From: Primula veris
Taxonomy: Eukaryota > Streptophyta > Magnoliopsida > Ericales > Primulaceae
Reading direction: 5' to 3'
NCBI GenBank assembly: GCA_963682055.1
Contig: OY821748.1
Coordinates: 625,001-689,000 of the forward strand
Length of the DNA stretch: 64,000 nucleotides
The position numbers and the translations under genes were made by a program. How positions within the stretch are numbered: the first letter of the stretch is position 1; every line of letters begins with the position of its first letter. Of this stretch, positions 1-11,439 are shown piece after piece. The notes below the pieces were generated by a model, which was given only the letters and a program-made list of their open reading frames with translations, had not been told where the DNA came from and ran no database searches.

Positions 1-818
1 AGGGAGGATTAGGAGGAGGGCCCTCTTGAGACCCCATATTTTGTTCATTGTTTAGGGTTTTATAAAATTTAATGAATGGGTTAGTGAAGAATTAGCCATA
101 ATACTATTTGAATTGTGTGTCACGAATAAAAGATGGGTAGAAAGAATAACGTTAGAGGTTTTCCTACAGTTTTGCACAAATCTAAATAATATCATAAATC
201 TTGTTTGGTAGATCATGTAATCTTTGCTTATTAACTTTTCATTTGAATATGGTTTTCTATTTTCTAGCTCTTTTATTGTTTTGATCAAACCATTTTCAGG
301 TCTATTACTGGGTCCATTTTTAAAAACAAGTTGAAAACAAAACTCTTATGTTTAAAACAATTTAAAAACAAAACTTAGGTTTAAATGAAAGTCAAATACA
401 CTCCCACACGTTTAATTAGTTGAAAAATTAAACCTTAAGATGTTGTTTCCCTAATTATTTTTCGTTCTGGTTATTGATGACTTGAACAATCAAAAGTAAT
501 TGTCTACTTTTTGTGTCCCTAATAAGAAATTTATCGCTAATTATCAAAATTTTATCACTAATTTTGATGACCCAACAATTGTCTAATGCTTTTTTTAAAA
601 AAGTTTGAAAATGAAAGTCAAAATTGATCAAAATTGACCAAAAAGAAGAAAAAATAAAAATCAAGAAACCAAATTACAAAAAGAGAGAAAGTGAAGAAAC
701 TAAGGTAATAATTAAAACCGGGAAATAGAGAGGACTAGGACTCAAAACACTAATGGTTAATTTTCTATTCCGACTACAAAACCAATTGTAATATAAGGAT
801 ATGTAGTATTATATTTCC

Positions 819-854
<36 letters not shown>

Positions 855-1761
855 GTAAAAGTTACACACGTCTGTGTGCGTAATGGTATAAATCTCGTAA
901 TATATTTTATTTTGAACATAATATTCAGATTTGATATCATTTAGGTTATGCAGGTTAAAACGAATTGTTAATTAGTTTAAATTACATCCGTAATTAGAAA
1001 AATATAGTGAGGACAATTTGTTAATTAATTAGATTAACTATATTAGTAATTATTAAAACATAGTAAGAGTATTTCTGAAAAAATTATACAGCCTAATTTA
1101 TTTGGATTGACTTATTATAATAGAATGATATTTTTTTTTAAAATGGACCTTTTAATATTAAAGAGATGTTTCGAGACTCGTTACATGTTGACCCAAAACC
1201 GGCTATGAAGTCTAGTGTCTACCTATGTCGCTACATTGCAAGTATATGTTAGTTGTCTAGGAAACGTTATTTACAATTGTATATTAACTTAAATACAACA
1301 AACGTCATCACCTATAGAATTTATCGATGATTAGAATCAACACTGTCACACCTAATGTTATATTAATGTAATATATGGTATATTATTATATATGGTGCTT
1401 TGCAGTAATCTTGTCTTAAAGTGCTTCATTGACTTTAGTTGTCATATATACTAACAATTTAGAGAGTTATAACCATAGGTTATTTTAAAAATAAAATAAA
1501 AACGATAGGTTGTTTCCAAGAGCCAAACACTGTATATAAAATTGTAAAGAGTGGTGATACTTATTGGCTATTTGACAACCTCAAATAACTTATCATGTGG
1601 GATCAATTTTGAACTTTTATCGGTTGGAAATCAAAATATTATTAACACACGTATATATTCCACTGTATACATCCATGCACACAATTTAGAATTTACTGGT
1701 AAATTGTGATTACAAAAAATACTGCTAAAAGGTGGTAAAAATTTAGAAAACATATGATTGA
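1..1761. other. Intergenic DNA, no gene seen
   Basis: AT-rich sequence with many stops in all frames. The only reading frames are short (under 80 codons) with simple composition and no recognisable domain. An (AT)n run lies at about 821-851. I see nothing functional here. Confidence 0.6.
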
Positions 1762-1770
1762 GTATTTAAG

Positions 1771-1900
1771 GGATGCAGCGTAGGTGACTCTGAGTTAAGA
1801 CTCAGAGTCTACATCCATTGGATATTGCTACAGTTAAAATATGAAATGTACTGTAGCAATATCCAATGGCTGTGGACTCAGAGTCACCTACGCTGCTTCC
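1771..1900. mobile_element. Mutator-type fold-back MITE, copy 1
   Basis: The 130-bp element is almost entirely one inverted repeat. The left arm carries a GACTCTGAGT block and CCATTGGATATTGCTACAG, and the right arm is its reverse complement ending in CTACGCTGCTTCC. It is flanked by a perfect 9-bp direct repeat, gtatttaag, at 1762-1770 and 1901-1909. Nine-base TSDs with long terminal inverted repeats are typical of the Mutator superfamily. There is no coding capacity, so mobility would need a transposase from elsewhere. Related copies lie at 8795-8942 and 32390-32529. Confidence 0.85.
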
Positions 1901-1909
1901 GTATTTAAG

Positions 1910-2880
1910 GAGTACATACAGGGCCTGCCCTGGCTATAACTGGGAGCACCTAACCCGGACAATTTGATCAAATAAAAAGCTCCTTTTTACAAACTAAAAG
2001 TTAAGTGGAAAAAAAGTTAAAATGAATAAAATGCAACTATAATGCTAGTTATGTTGTGAGTCTTATTAGCTCAATATATATATTATATAGAAGACATAGA
2101 GAGAACATAGACAGAGAAAAAACAGTAGGTGTTTATTAATGAATACATGCATCCTAATATTATTTATATACTAGATGTTAGGGTTATATAAGTTATAAAG
2201 CCCAACTTAGTCCCACTATTAATATAATCTAAACCAAACATTTTGAGTTTGCCAAATTTTACCCAAATTTTTCAAAAATATCCCCACTCTGATATTGTAG
2301 TTACATCACTCAATCCAAATACATAAATAACTTAAAAAATGTTATTTTACACACATTTATATTTCAAACAAAATCGTTGTGTATTTTTTACAAGAGTAAA
2401 ATATTATGTTACTATTTATATACGATTGTTAATTAATTATATTTAATCATTTGATATTTAAATTTTTAAAAAATATTAAATTTATTTATTGGAATGATAT
2501 CTATGTCCGTGTCGCATTGCGGGTCGACATTAGTTGTATATATTTACTCAAAAAAGCATAATGGTTAAATTTGAACCAATGAATCAAGTGGTACATATGG
2601 CATGTGTAACGTATATATCTGAAGAAATTATTTTACATAAAAACGGCGCATTCTCACTATCTCTCTGCTTATATTCTAGAGAGAGATAGAGAGATAGATT
2701 CGCCTCACAAATATACATTTAAACTAAAATCACCTATACAATACATATTTATATATATATATATATATATATTATACTCCTCTATATATAAACATTTAAT
2801 TTTAAGTGTTTATTTGTAATCTCCTATCTATTATTAATCTCCATTTGATCTCAATAAGGTTGGTTCTTATATATAAATTC
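1910..2880. other. Intergenic DNA upstream of the PP2C gene
   Basis: AT-rich, with an (AT)n run near 2749-2771. No reading frame of note. The right part presumably holds the promoter of the phosphatase gene, but no single TATA box can be picked out with confidence among the many TA runs. Confidence 0.4.
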
Positions 2881-2905
2881 ATCTTTTTTTTCTCTCTCAT
2901 TATAA

Positions 2906-2962
<57 letters not shown>

Positions 2963-2970
2963 GTGTGTGT
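2881..2970 (+). promoter_or_regulatory. Pyrimidine-rich leader plus (TA)n of the PP2C gene
   Basis: A run of CT dinucleotides at about 2908-2926 is followed by (AT)n to about 2958 and a short GT run. CT-rich tracts of this kind are common in plant 5' untranslated regions. The coding exon of the phosphatase is preceded directly by a splice acceptor (tctatttcag, ending at 4240), so an upstream non-coding exon must exist, and this tract is the best place for it. The donor cannot be fixed by eye. Confidence 0.35.
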
Positions 2971-3614
2971 AATTTGGCATGATTATTAATCTTAAATTTT
3001 CTTACAATTATTGGAATATCTAGATTTCCTTGATGATTTAGTACAGGGTGTAATTTGTATGTTTTTATAAATTTGATTGATTATAAAGATATGGTTTCAA
3101 TATGAAGTTCTATTTGGTCCATGTTTTATTTGTTTATAACTACTAGTACCCAACCCAGCTTTTGGAAAAAAGTTGTGGAATTCGTAAAGACGTGCGTGGA
3201 TTTTGGTTGTTCAATTTAGTGTTTCGAATAAGTAATTGTCTCTATTATCAATCTCAATTTGATTGGAAAACCGGACTTTTTTAGGTTTAGTTTCATATTT
3301 TTCGGTTTATTATTATTTTTAAAATATGTATCTATAACGGTAATTCGTTGTTAATTCATAATTGAGTATTATTCTGTAACCAAGTCATATTTATCGAATT
3401 CTATCGAGGAAGTTTTTGTGTTTATTCATTATAGGTCATTATGTTGATTATTAGTGTTCGAAATAAGGACAGCTCAATGAAAAGATCAAAACTTTATGAT
3501 TTAAACTTGGGAGTTGGAGATTATTAGTTTGAATGAAGAATTATTAAGAGAAAGTAGAATTCTAGTTGAAACTTTTGGTATCATTTGTTAATTCACTCTA
3601 ATTAATCTTACAAA

Positions 3615-3785
3615 GCCTTGTTTGGTTGCAACTTTTAAGCAAAGAAGCTGGACTTTTTGAGGAAAGGCTTTTTCAAACCAAAATTCCAGAAAGCTCGAAT
3701 TTTTAAGCTCTTAATAAACCACCTGGAGTTCATCTTTTTATAAAAAAAAGTTTGAAAACCTGAGCTGAAGCTGCAATCAAAAGGC
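3615..3785. repeat. MITE-like inverted repeat in the PP2C leader intron
   Basis: The left end reads GCCTTGTTTGGTTGCAAC and the right end, reverse-complemented, GCCTTTTGATTGCAGC, giving imperfect terminal inverted repeats around 171 bp. Further complementary blocks (aaaagcc, aagctc) sit inside. I could not see a convincing TSD, so the superfamily is open. GGCCTTGTTTGG-like ends occur in plant hAT and PIF/Harbinger MITEs. Confidence 0.45.
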
Positions 3786-4246
3786 CGTGGCCTACTTGTT
3801 GTGGCTCATGCAAGGAAAGAGACATTATATTTGGTTAAAAACGCTTTGTTTTAAAATGGTGTATAAGCACATCTCCGTATAATGTTCCACTTGTTCATAT
3901 CCAAGATCAGTAATTGAGGAGTTTGGATCTTTTCAAGAAGTGGATAAATCATTACATTTGGTTTTGTGTGTTATTACTTATTAGTATTACCTATGATGAA
4001 TTTAGTTGACCTTTCAAAGAAGTACCGCCACTGATGTTTCTGGAATTGAAATTGTTATTACATAGTAAAACATGTGTAAAACTTTGTGTAGACGATTTTC
4101 TGACTGAAAATATAAATACCTGTTAAGTTGTGACTTGTAAAAGTTAAATTATATGTAGTTTGTTGTTATGTAAATTTATATCATTGAGATTATCATTTTT
4201 CCGTTGATAAAGAGACTAATTTGATTTTATTCTATTTCAGGCATAC

Positions 4247-6289
4247 ATGATGTTTGGGGAAGCAATAATTGATCCGGACACGGATATTAAAGTAAGTTTT
4301 GGTTATCAATGCGACGAAAAACTTGGTAACCCAGTGGACATACCCGACAATTATGACAACTCATCTGTGACGAAACTCAAAAGAGCGAACAGTTCTTTTT
4401 CTTGCCTATCTGGTGCTGCATTAAGTGCAAATGCCACATTAGCCAACACAAACATATGCAACGGCTATATTGGCGAAGAGATACTACCGAATTGGGATTC
4501 TCCCAATTCTTTTCGAAGAATACTATCTTCTCCCTCTATCACTAGATTAGACGTCCAATCGTCGTCTCTCCAAAGTAGCTTATCGAACTTAAGTTGTAGC
4601 CCTTCAACACCTAAAGAATTTATGTTGAAATCAATGAGTGCTCCTTCTCCTAGAAGTGAGGGTTTTCTTAATGCTACCGAGGTACAAGTCGCCGGTGGGG
4701 CTGCTGGAGAAGATAGAGTACAAGCATTTTTCTCGGAAGAAAATGGTTGGCTTTTTTGTGCCATTTATGATGGATTTAATGGTAGAGATGCAGCTGATTT
4801 TTTAGCCGGAACTTTTTACGAAACCATTGGATTAAACCTCCATTTTCTAGATTCTGAAGACTCGTTGGATTCAGAAAATAACGAAATTCGCCACCAGAAT
4901 TTATTTGTTGACCCAACGGAAAAAATTGACTTGTCATCTCCTTCATTTAAGCGTAATGTGCTTGATAGCCTTGAACGTACTCTAATTCAAACCGAAAATG
5001 ATTTTCTATACATGGTTGAACAAGAAATGGATGATAGACCTGATTTGGTATCCGTTGGCTCCTGTATTCTTGTTGTGCTCTTAATTGGGAAAGATTTATA
5101 CACGCTCAGTTTAGGTGATAGTCGGGCCGTAGTGGCGACTTACGGTGAAGAGAGAGGTTTGAGTGAGAAGAAGTTGCGAGCTGTACAACTCACTGAGAGT
5201 CATACGGTGGAAAATAAAGCTGAAAAAATACAACTTATAAATGACCATCCCGATGACTCGGCTGTGATTGTAAATGGAAGAGTGAAAGGAAAATTGAAAG
5301 TTACCCGAGCATTTGGAGTTGGATATTTGAAGAAGGTAATGCATCTCTTTTTCGAATAAGTTAAACAATTCAATATTTCGCCTCACGAACATGATAACTG
5401 TGTTATTAGTAATTGATATATATCAGTTTGTGGAGTTAAGTTTACCTATCCCATCCGATGGAAGAATAATTTGAGTACATAACTCACATACTCGATAGAC
5501 ATGCATTAAAGGCTCAAAATTGTTTGAGATTTGTACACTGTATTAAAGTATTAACCTCTGGTCATAGATTTTCTAGGTGAATATTTAAAAACTGGACACG
5601 GTTCTTAAATTTGCAAAGAAAAGCTGCTATAATGGTAGAATTCATTGGGTACAATGTGAAGTTAATTTGAGATTGATTTAATTAATAGTCCATTAAATTT
5701 AATGTTTTTCATTTTGCGCAAAGTGTCAATCATGCTAATTATGCGACATGTTCCATTTAATCCTTCTATTTTTTGAGACCTGACAAATATTGTTTCATTG
5801 TGCAGAAAATTTTGAACGATGCTTTAATGGGTATTCTTCGAGTTCGAAACCTTTTGAGCCCTCCTTATATCTCTGTTCAACCATCATTGAGTGTCCACAC
5901 TATTTCAAGTTCTGATCAGTTCGTTATACTTGGAAGTGATGGTTTATTCGACTTTTTTACCAACGATGAGATAGTTAATCATGTTCAGATTTATATCAAG
6001 AACAATCCCGCAGGGGATCCAGCTAAGTTTCTATTGGAGAAACTTGTCTCTAGAGCAGCTGATTCTGCAGGTAATTACTAATTTAAAAGCTGTTGTAACT
6101 GTTATATACATGAATATATAGTTGGTGCACAAAATTAAAGTTATTAGCTTCACTGTTATAGGGTTTAGTCCTGAAGAATTGATGAGCATACCTGCTGGTA
6201 GAAGAAGGAAATACCATGATGATGTAACTGTGATTGTAATCATCCTTGGAACTAATAAGCGCACCTTAAAAGCATCAACATGCATATAA
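4247..6289 (+). CDS. Protein phosphatase 2C, clade C (POLTERGEIST-like, PP2C40 type)
   Basis: Metal-dependent Ser/Thr phosphatase. The three coding exons are 4247-5335, 5806-6070 and 6162-6289, giving 493 residues with all frames joining across GT-AG introns (phases 0 and 1). The first 150 residues are Ser-rich and variable, as in POL/PLL proteins. The catalytic domain follows. E155-D156 (AGEDRV), D175-G176 in DGFNG, GDSRAVV, LGSDGLFDFF and HDDVTVIV supply the expected acidic metal ligands. DGFNG in place of the usual DGHGG, and LKVTRAFG, are clade C marks, as is the extra segment between RAFG and the SDG motif. Two adjacent ATGs (4247, 4250) lie 6 bp after an acceptor at 4240, so a 5' UTR intron is implied. 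POL/PLL members act in meristem signalling; PP2C40-like members are less studied, so the role here is inferred only at family level. Confidence 0.9.
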
Positions 6290-7988
6290 GGTATCCCTTT
6301 TTCTTGTTTTATATGTATATTTGTCGAGGTGTTTTGTTCACATAGGGTCTTTCCGATAGCTACAAGCACGTGTTATGACTGTGTTTTAGCTTAGTATTCG
6401 ATTTTAAATTGCAACTATAAAGAACTTGATCAATTTGTACATATAATCGTCTCCTCTTTCCTTTTCAAATTTTGTTCTCTCATTTCAAGTAGTGTATTGG
6501 AAATTCGATTCGATGATGATGAAAATGTTAAATAAATTTTCGGAACAGTTTTGATGAATCAATGTAATTTTTGTTTGGTCAATACTTTTATTACACTTTC
6601 GCTCATATCTTTACTTTCTATTGGATGTTTCTGTCTATACGTATGGTGTTGAAGGTGCCTCTAATCTTTTTTGTATAGAAGTTTCATTGAACAACCAACT
6701 CTAGTGCCTCTTTAGGTGGAGGAAAAAGGGATTTATATTCTTTGTTGAATAAATTGGCGGTTGAGTTGAAAAGAAACTTTTACTTTGAATTTGTTCAATT
6801 AGTGATTACTATAACTTTATGTCCATGTAACCAAATCCAGTCCCCCATGAATTGAAAGAGTGTTTTTTCAGCACCAGTTGTACCTTTTAATATGTACTTA
6901 GTACATAACAATGCCCCCACCAAAATCTTTTCAATCTTCTCCTTTTATTGGCTTGAACAATCAAAAACATGGTGAGACTTTTTGGCTATCTGTGAGAAAC
7001 TTTATTTTGGGAGTGACGAAAGGGTAAAAGAGAATTGTTCTATTTTTTACAAGAAACATTGTTTTCACTTTTCAGCTGTCTTTAGTTTAAGTTTTAATTT
7101 AAGTAGAAGTCAGAAAGCTGTTCACCATGACAAATTTTATTTTTGCTAATTAAAAATGCACTATGAAAGGCCTAGCCATAGAACTTGAAAATTAAAATAG
7201 CAGCTTGAAAGTGACGGATTCGTATGAAGAAATAAATGAAGTTCACATTCAGATGGTGAAGTGGGGTGTAATTTTTAGCACAGACTATAAATACATATCA
7301 AATTTACATGCCGTAATAAGTTCTTTTACAATAACTGCGGGGCTGCCATCCTACTATAAACACTAGTTTCTCATTATCGGCATCAGTCGGTTATTTTGGT
7401 GTGTTTTGCCTGGTATTGATAGTCTGAAAATATCAATGAAGAAAAAGTTCACATCGAATAAAAGCAACACGTAATTAGCCTTAGCACGGCTTGGGATATT
7501 TTTCTCTGCAAACCTATGGCCACGACGTGTTTATGTAACCATTCGAGTTAAGCTCGTTTGGTCCTTGGTTTTCTAGGATTTCACAGCTAGTTTGCGACAA
7601 CGGTACATTACTTTAAGTTGGTGACTTTGTCTACTTATAAACTTGTACATATATCATGAATAGACTTTTAAGTAATGAACTTATGCAAGTTCCAAAAAAG
7701 GGTAATGAAACTGGTGTTATTTCCAGAATAAGGCAATGGAACTTGTGTGATCCCTGTGTATTGTTGGTACCATCAATATCAAACATATCCTATTCGGCTA
7801 AATTCTTTATTTGGAAAGTACCAAAAATGTATCAATCGTATCAGAAGTTTAAGGCCAAAGTTTGCTTGCTTGAGAGCGACTCAATTGCTTGGTCATCCTG
7901 TGAAGCTTTATGATTATTAGATTCTTCATTTTTCTGTTTTTTTTCTTATGGTCTTTCTCATTGGTGGTGTATGTATAGTATCTTATCA
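6290..7988. other. PP2C 3' flank and intergenic DNA
   Basis: The first few hundred bases should be the 3' UTR of the phosphatase. An 85-codon frame at 7656-7913 (+) has no recognisable domain and no coding signature I would trust. Nothing else is visible. Confidence 0.5.
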
Positions 7989-7996
7989 GGTTGTTC

Positions 7997-8441
7997 CATA
8001 GTTATCTGGAAACTCTGTTTAGGCTACGTATTACGTTTTTCCGGAAACACGTTTCGGAAATGGGTACGGTACTTTCAAAATTTTAGGAGAAACGTATGCG
8101 AAACGTTTCAGAAACTTTAGCGAAACCTTTCAAGAAACGTGTTTCCGGGGAAAACATTCAAGAAACTTTTAAGACATTTATTTTTGAATAAAAGTGAAAA
8201 AAATGCATTTAAAATGATGAAATCAAATTAATAAAAGAGCATATGTAAGCTATTTTAATAAATTATCTCTTAAATCATAAGAATTTAACTAGTTGTTCAC
8301 TGTATTATTGTATAATTCATAAAATTGGGCGTATTTCATAAAAAAATCCAATATGTTATATTTTAAATTGGTCTGCGTTTCCGTTTCCGTTTCCGTTTCC
8401 CGTATCGTATCCCGCTTCCGCTTCCCGACTTGGTAACTATG
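7997..8441. mobile_element. hAT-type non-autonomous element, CATAGTTA family
   Basis: The element is 445 bp. Terminal inverted repeats are CATAGTTATC on the left and GGTAACTATG on the right. A perfect 8-bp direct repeat, ggttgttc, flanks it at 7989-7996 and 8442-8449, which is the hAT signature. The interior is full of gaaacg/cgtttc blocks, including a (gtttcc)n run near 8378-8400, so the ends fold on each other. It has no ORF. A related longer element lies at 16844-17506 and a possible relic near 28505-28595. Confidence 0.8.
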
Positions 8442-8794
8442 GGTTGTTCTCTTGGCACTGAAGTTATACTCTGGATTCTGGAACTAGCAATTTTTTAACT
8501 CGCAAAGTTAAGTCATTTCGAGTCCTATTTTGTATACTATCATAAATATTTATGACATGATTAAGTTGCAGCGTTGCTTCTTGTAAAATATCGTTAAGAT
8601 TTCAGAGATTTCGAGCTACAGAGTTTACGGTAGGCGCAACTACTGTTATTGAAACTAATCTTAAGTACGGCACGTAACAGTTTTCTTTTCACATCGCGAG
8701 TTTGGGACATGAACGTATACAATCTGCAAACTTATGCACTCGTGACATATCCAAGAATTTTTACACAAGTCAAATAAAATATCCACCTTTGGTT

Positions 8795-8942
8795 GGAAGC
8801 AGAGTACCTGACTCTGAGTCAAGGTTACTCTGCTTCCACAGCCATTGGATCTGTTTAAATTTTTTAACTGTAACAGATTTAAACAGATCCAATGACTGTG
8901 GAAGCAGAGTAACCCTGACTCAGAGTCAGGTACTCTGCTTCC
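8795..8942. mobile_element. Mutator-type fold-back MITE, copy 2
   Basis: A 148-bp near-perfect palindrome. The left arm runs from GGAAGCAGAGTACCTGACTC to GATCTGTTTAAA, the right arm is its reverse complement, and a short AT-rich loop separates them. It is flanked by a perfect 9-bp TSD, cctttggtt, at 8786-8794 and 8943-8951. The arms are better preserved than in the copies at 1771 and 32390, suggesting a younger insertion. It is non-coding; the reading frame through it is an artefact of the palindrome. Confidence 0.9.
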
Positions 8943-8951
8943 CCTTTGGTT

Positions 8952-9703
8952 AGAATACTTTCTTCATTAACTCAGAAATTATAAATTACTCGTAATTATG
9001 GTCAAATTACTTCCAGAAAGCTAATGAAGTTATGATTAACCAAGTCGCTGTTAACGTGTTTAGCCGGTCCTTTTTGAATTTGTCAACATTATTGACAACT
9101 TTATCAAAGACCCAAATTAGCTACAACAGCTAATGGAGTAATTTTTTTTTATATCACCAAATATTTCACAAAGCTACCATTCTTACCCCTGGATTAAAAA
9201 AGTTTGCAAACTTATGTCCACAAAAGCTAAATTGTTTCTTAAAAATCACCTTAAAACTTAAACTTTCCCTTGAAGTAAATAGATTCGTGGTTTACGCATC
9301 AACATGCACATTATAAAAATCAAGACATTTGGCCATAAGACGATAACTAACTGACACCATAGGTGTCGGAACAATACCTACCCAAAGGTTACCGACACCT
9401 TCGTTCGGATAAAAAATATTCACGATTACATCTCTAGCAGACCAAAACAAACAAACTCTTTTATATAAATTTTCAAAAAAATATTATTTCCGGTCTGTCA
9501 TTCCAGTCAGCCGGCTCCTTTGGCTTATCCAAGACTCGACTCTGTTCGGGAATAGAAACACGAAATGTCATTTTTTTTTACATCTTTATCGAAGACTTGC
9601 ATGAAAAAATAATAAAAATAAAGAAAATATGAGATATTAAAGAGAAAACGAGTTTCTTGAAACTGTGGTTGGCACGAGTAATGCTACGTTCATCCTTCTT
9701 ACA
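8952..9703. other. Intergenic DNA, no gene seen
   Basis: AT-rich single-copy-looking sequence between two small transposons. No frame or repeat worth naming. Confidence 0.5.
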
Positions 9704-9711
9704 CTCCTTGT

Positions 9712-9917
9712 TAGGGCTGGGTAAAAACCCAAAAAAACCGAACCGAACCAATAACAGAACCGAAAAAAACCGAAACCGAAAAACCAAAATTTTTTCGGGT
9801 CGGTTTCGGTTTACAATAAAACCGAACCGAAAAAGACCGAAAACGAAAAAAACCGAACCGAAAAATTTGTTTGATTTCGGTTTTATCAAAAAGCGAACCG
9901 GATCGAACTCAGCCATA
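9712..9917. mobile_element. hAT-type element with CCGAA repeats, copy 1
   Basis: 206 bp. The left end is TAGGGCTGGG and the right end CTCAGCCATA, a decayed inverted repeat. Flanking 8-mers ctccttgt (9704-9711) and cttcttgt (9918-9925) match at 7 of 8 positions. The interior consists of degenerate aaccgaa/ttcggtt units, which produce long Phe/Arg/Lys-rich frames on both strands that are not genes. Another member is at 50177-50434. Confidence 0.75.
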
Positions 9918-9925
9918 CTTCTTGT

Positions 9926-10110
9926 GAGAGAAGTTAAACAAAAAAAACGATACAGAACAAAACTGCAATTTTGTTTTCAGTGTTGTCGTAAAAAGTAAAA
10001 GTCAAAGATAACAACTTATTCATAGTGAAGGGACTAATTCGAAATTTTCCATGGCAATACAAAGCAAGCTTGCCTCTGCTTAAAGAAAAGCACGCGAATC
10101 ATAATTAAAG

Positions 10111-10144
<34 letters not shown>

Positions 10145-10247
10145 CTATATCTCTATCTATATATATATATAATTAAAATTATACATACATATTGTAAGTA
10201 AAGAGTAAAAAGAAGAAAGTAAAGTAAAATAAAAAGAAGAGAAATAA
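9926..10247 (+). promoter_or_regulatory. Upstream region and leader of the VAMP gene
   Basis: A (CT)n tract at about 10109-10126 runs into (AT)n and mixed TA/TC to about 10172, then a purine-rich leader leads to the ATG at 10248. The CT/AT tract is a plausible core promoter or leader. No single TATA box can be chosen among the alternating TA bases. Confidence 0.35.
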
Positions 10248-11395
10248 ATGGGGGGTGGAAATGGGGAGAAAGAAGAGTGGTTGATATACAGTTCGGTGGC
10301 GAGGGGGACGATGGTGTTAGCGGAATACACAGAGTTTACCGGTAACTTTGCTGATATCGCTACTCAATGTCTTCAACGATTGCCGGCATCTAATAATCGG
10401 TTTACTTACAATTGCGACCGACACTCGTTCAATTTCCTCGTTCACCAAGGCTACGGTATTCACTTCCCCCCGCCCTCATTCCCTCTCTCTCTCTCTCCCT
10501 CTCTCTCTATATCTACGCTATTAACTACGTAGTTCAGTTGTATACAAGGACCGAACCACCTTCTTTATAAGGGAGGGTTTTGAACGCTAATTTTGTTAAG
10601 TAATGAGCCGAAACGCTCATTTTGGTGAATGAGTGGAACACTTAATTTTGGTAAATACGAGGGTGAAACGCTATTTTTGGTAAGTAGGAGGATGAAACGC
10701 TAATTTTGGTAAGTAGGAGGGTGAAACGCTAATTTTGGTAAGTAGGAGGATGAAACCCTAATTTTGGTGAATGAGTGGAACACTTATTTTGGTAAATACG
10801 AGGGTGAAACGCTAATTTTGGTAAGTAGGAGGGTGAAACGCTATTTTTGGTAAGTAGGAGGGTGAAACGCTATTTTTTATCGATTTTAACTTCTCTCTCT
10901 CTATATATATATTGTGTGCAACGCGTGCCATGAATATGATGTAACGTAATGACGTGATCGAAAACAGTATATACTGTAGAACTTGGCAACTTGCAGAATT
11001 AAATGATAATTATTAAGCAACTATGTACTACAACTGTTAAGTTGGCGAGATCAATAGATTGAAGTTTAAATTAAACTTAGTGATTCCCAAATTTGGTTAT
11101 GCCTATCGGTTAGTTGATTTGGGTATGTAAATTGTGAGATCACATTGAGAATGGATGCGTAGTCCAGAGAGAGAGAGAGATCGCACATTGGGGAGGAAGA
11201 ATATGTGTGCGATTAGTGATAGATATGTCATACGTGTTTTGGTATTTGAAAGCAGAGTAGTTTTTTGGGATGTTTTTCCGTTACTAAACTGAAAGAGTAT
11301 TTTGGGTATTTTATAAAATTTGTGAGGGTATTTTTGAAAAAAGTGGACCAAAATTTAGCAGCCTAAAATATAACCACCAATTCTTGGTTTCCCTT

Positions 11396-11439
<44 letters not shown>

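Noticed and set aside
7656..7913. 85-codon frame downstream of the PP2C gene
   Set aside because: No family recognised, no promoter or leader signal, and composition like the surrounding non-coding DNA.
9578..9998. Two opposed frames of 112-113 codons rich in Phe, Arg, Lys and Pro
   Set aside because: They are translations of degenerate CCGAA repeats in a hAT-type element with a TSD. The same pattern recurs at 50176-50563.
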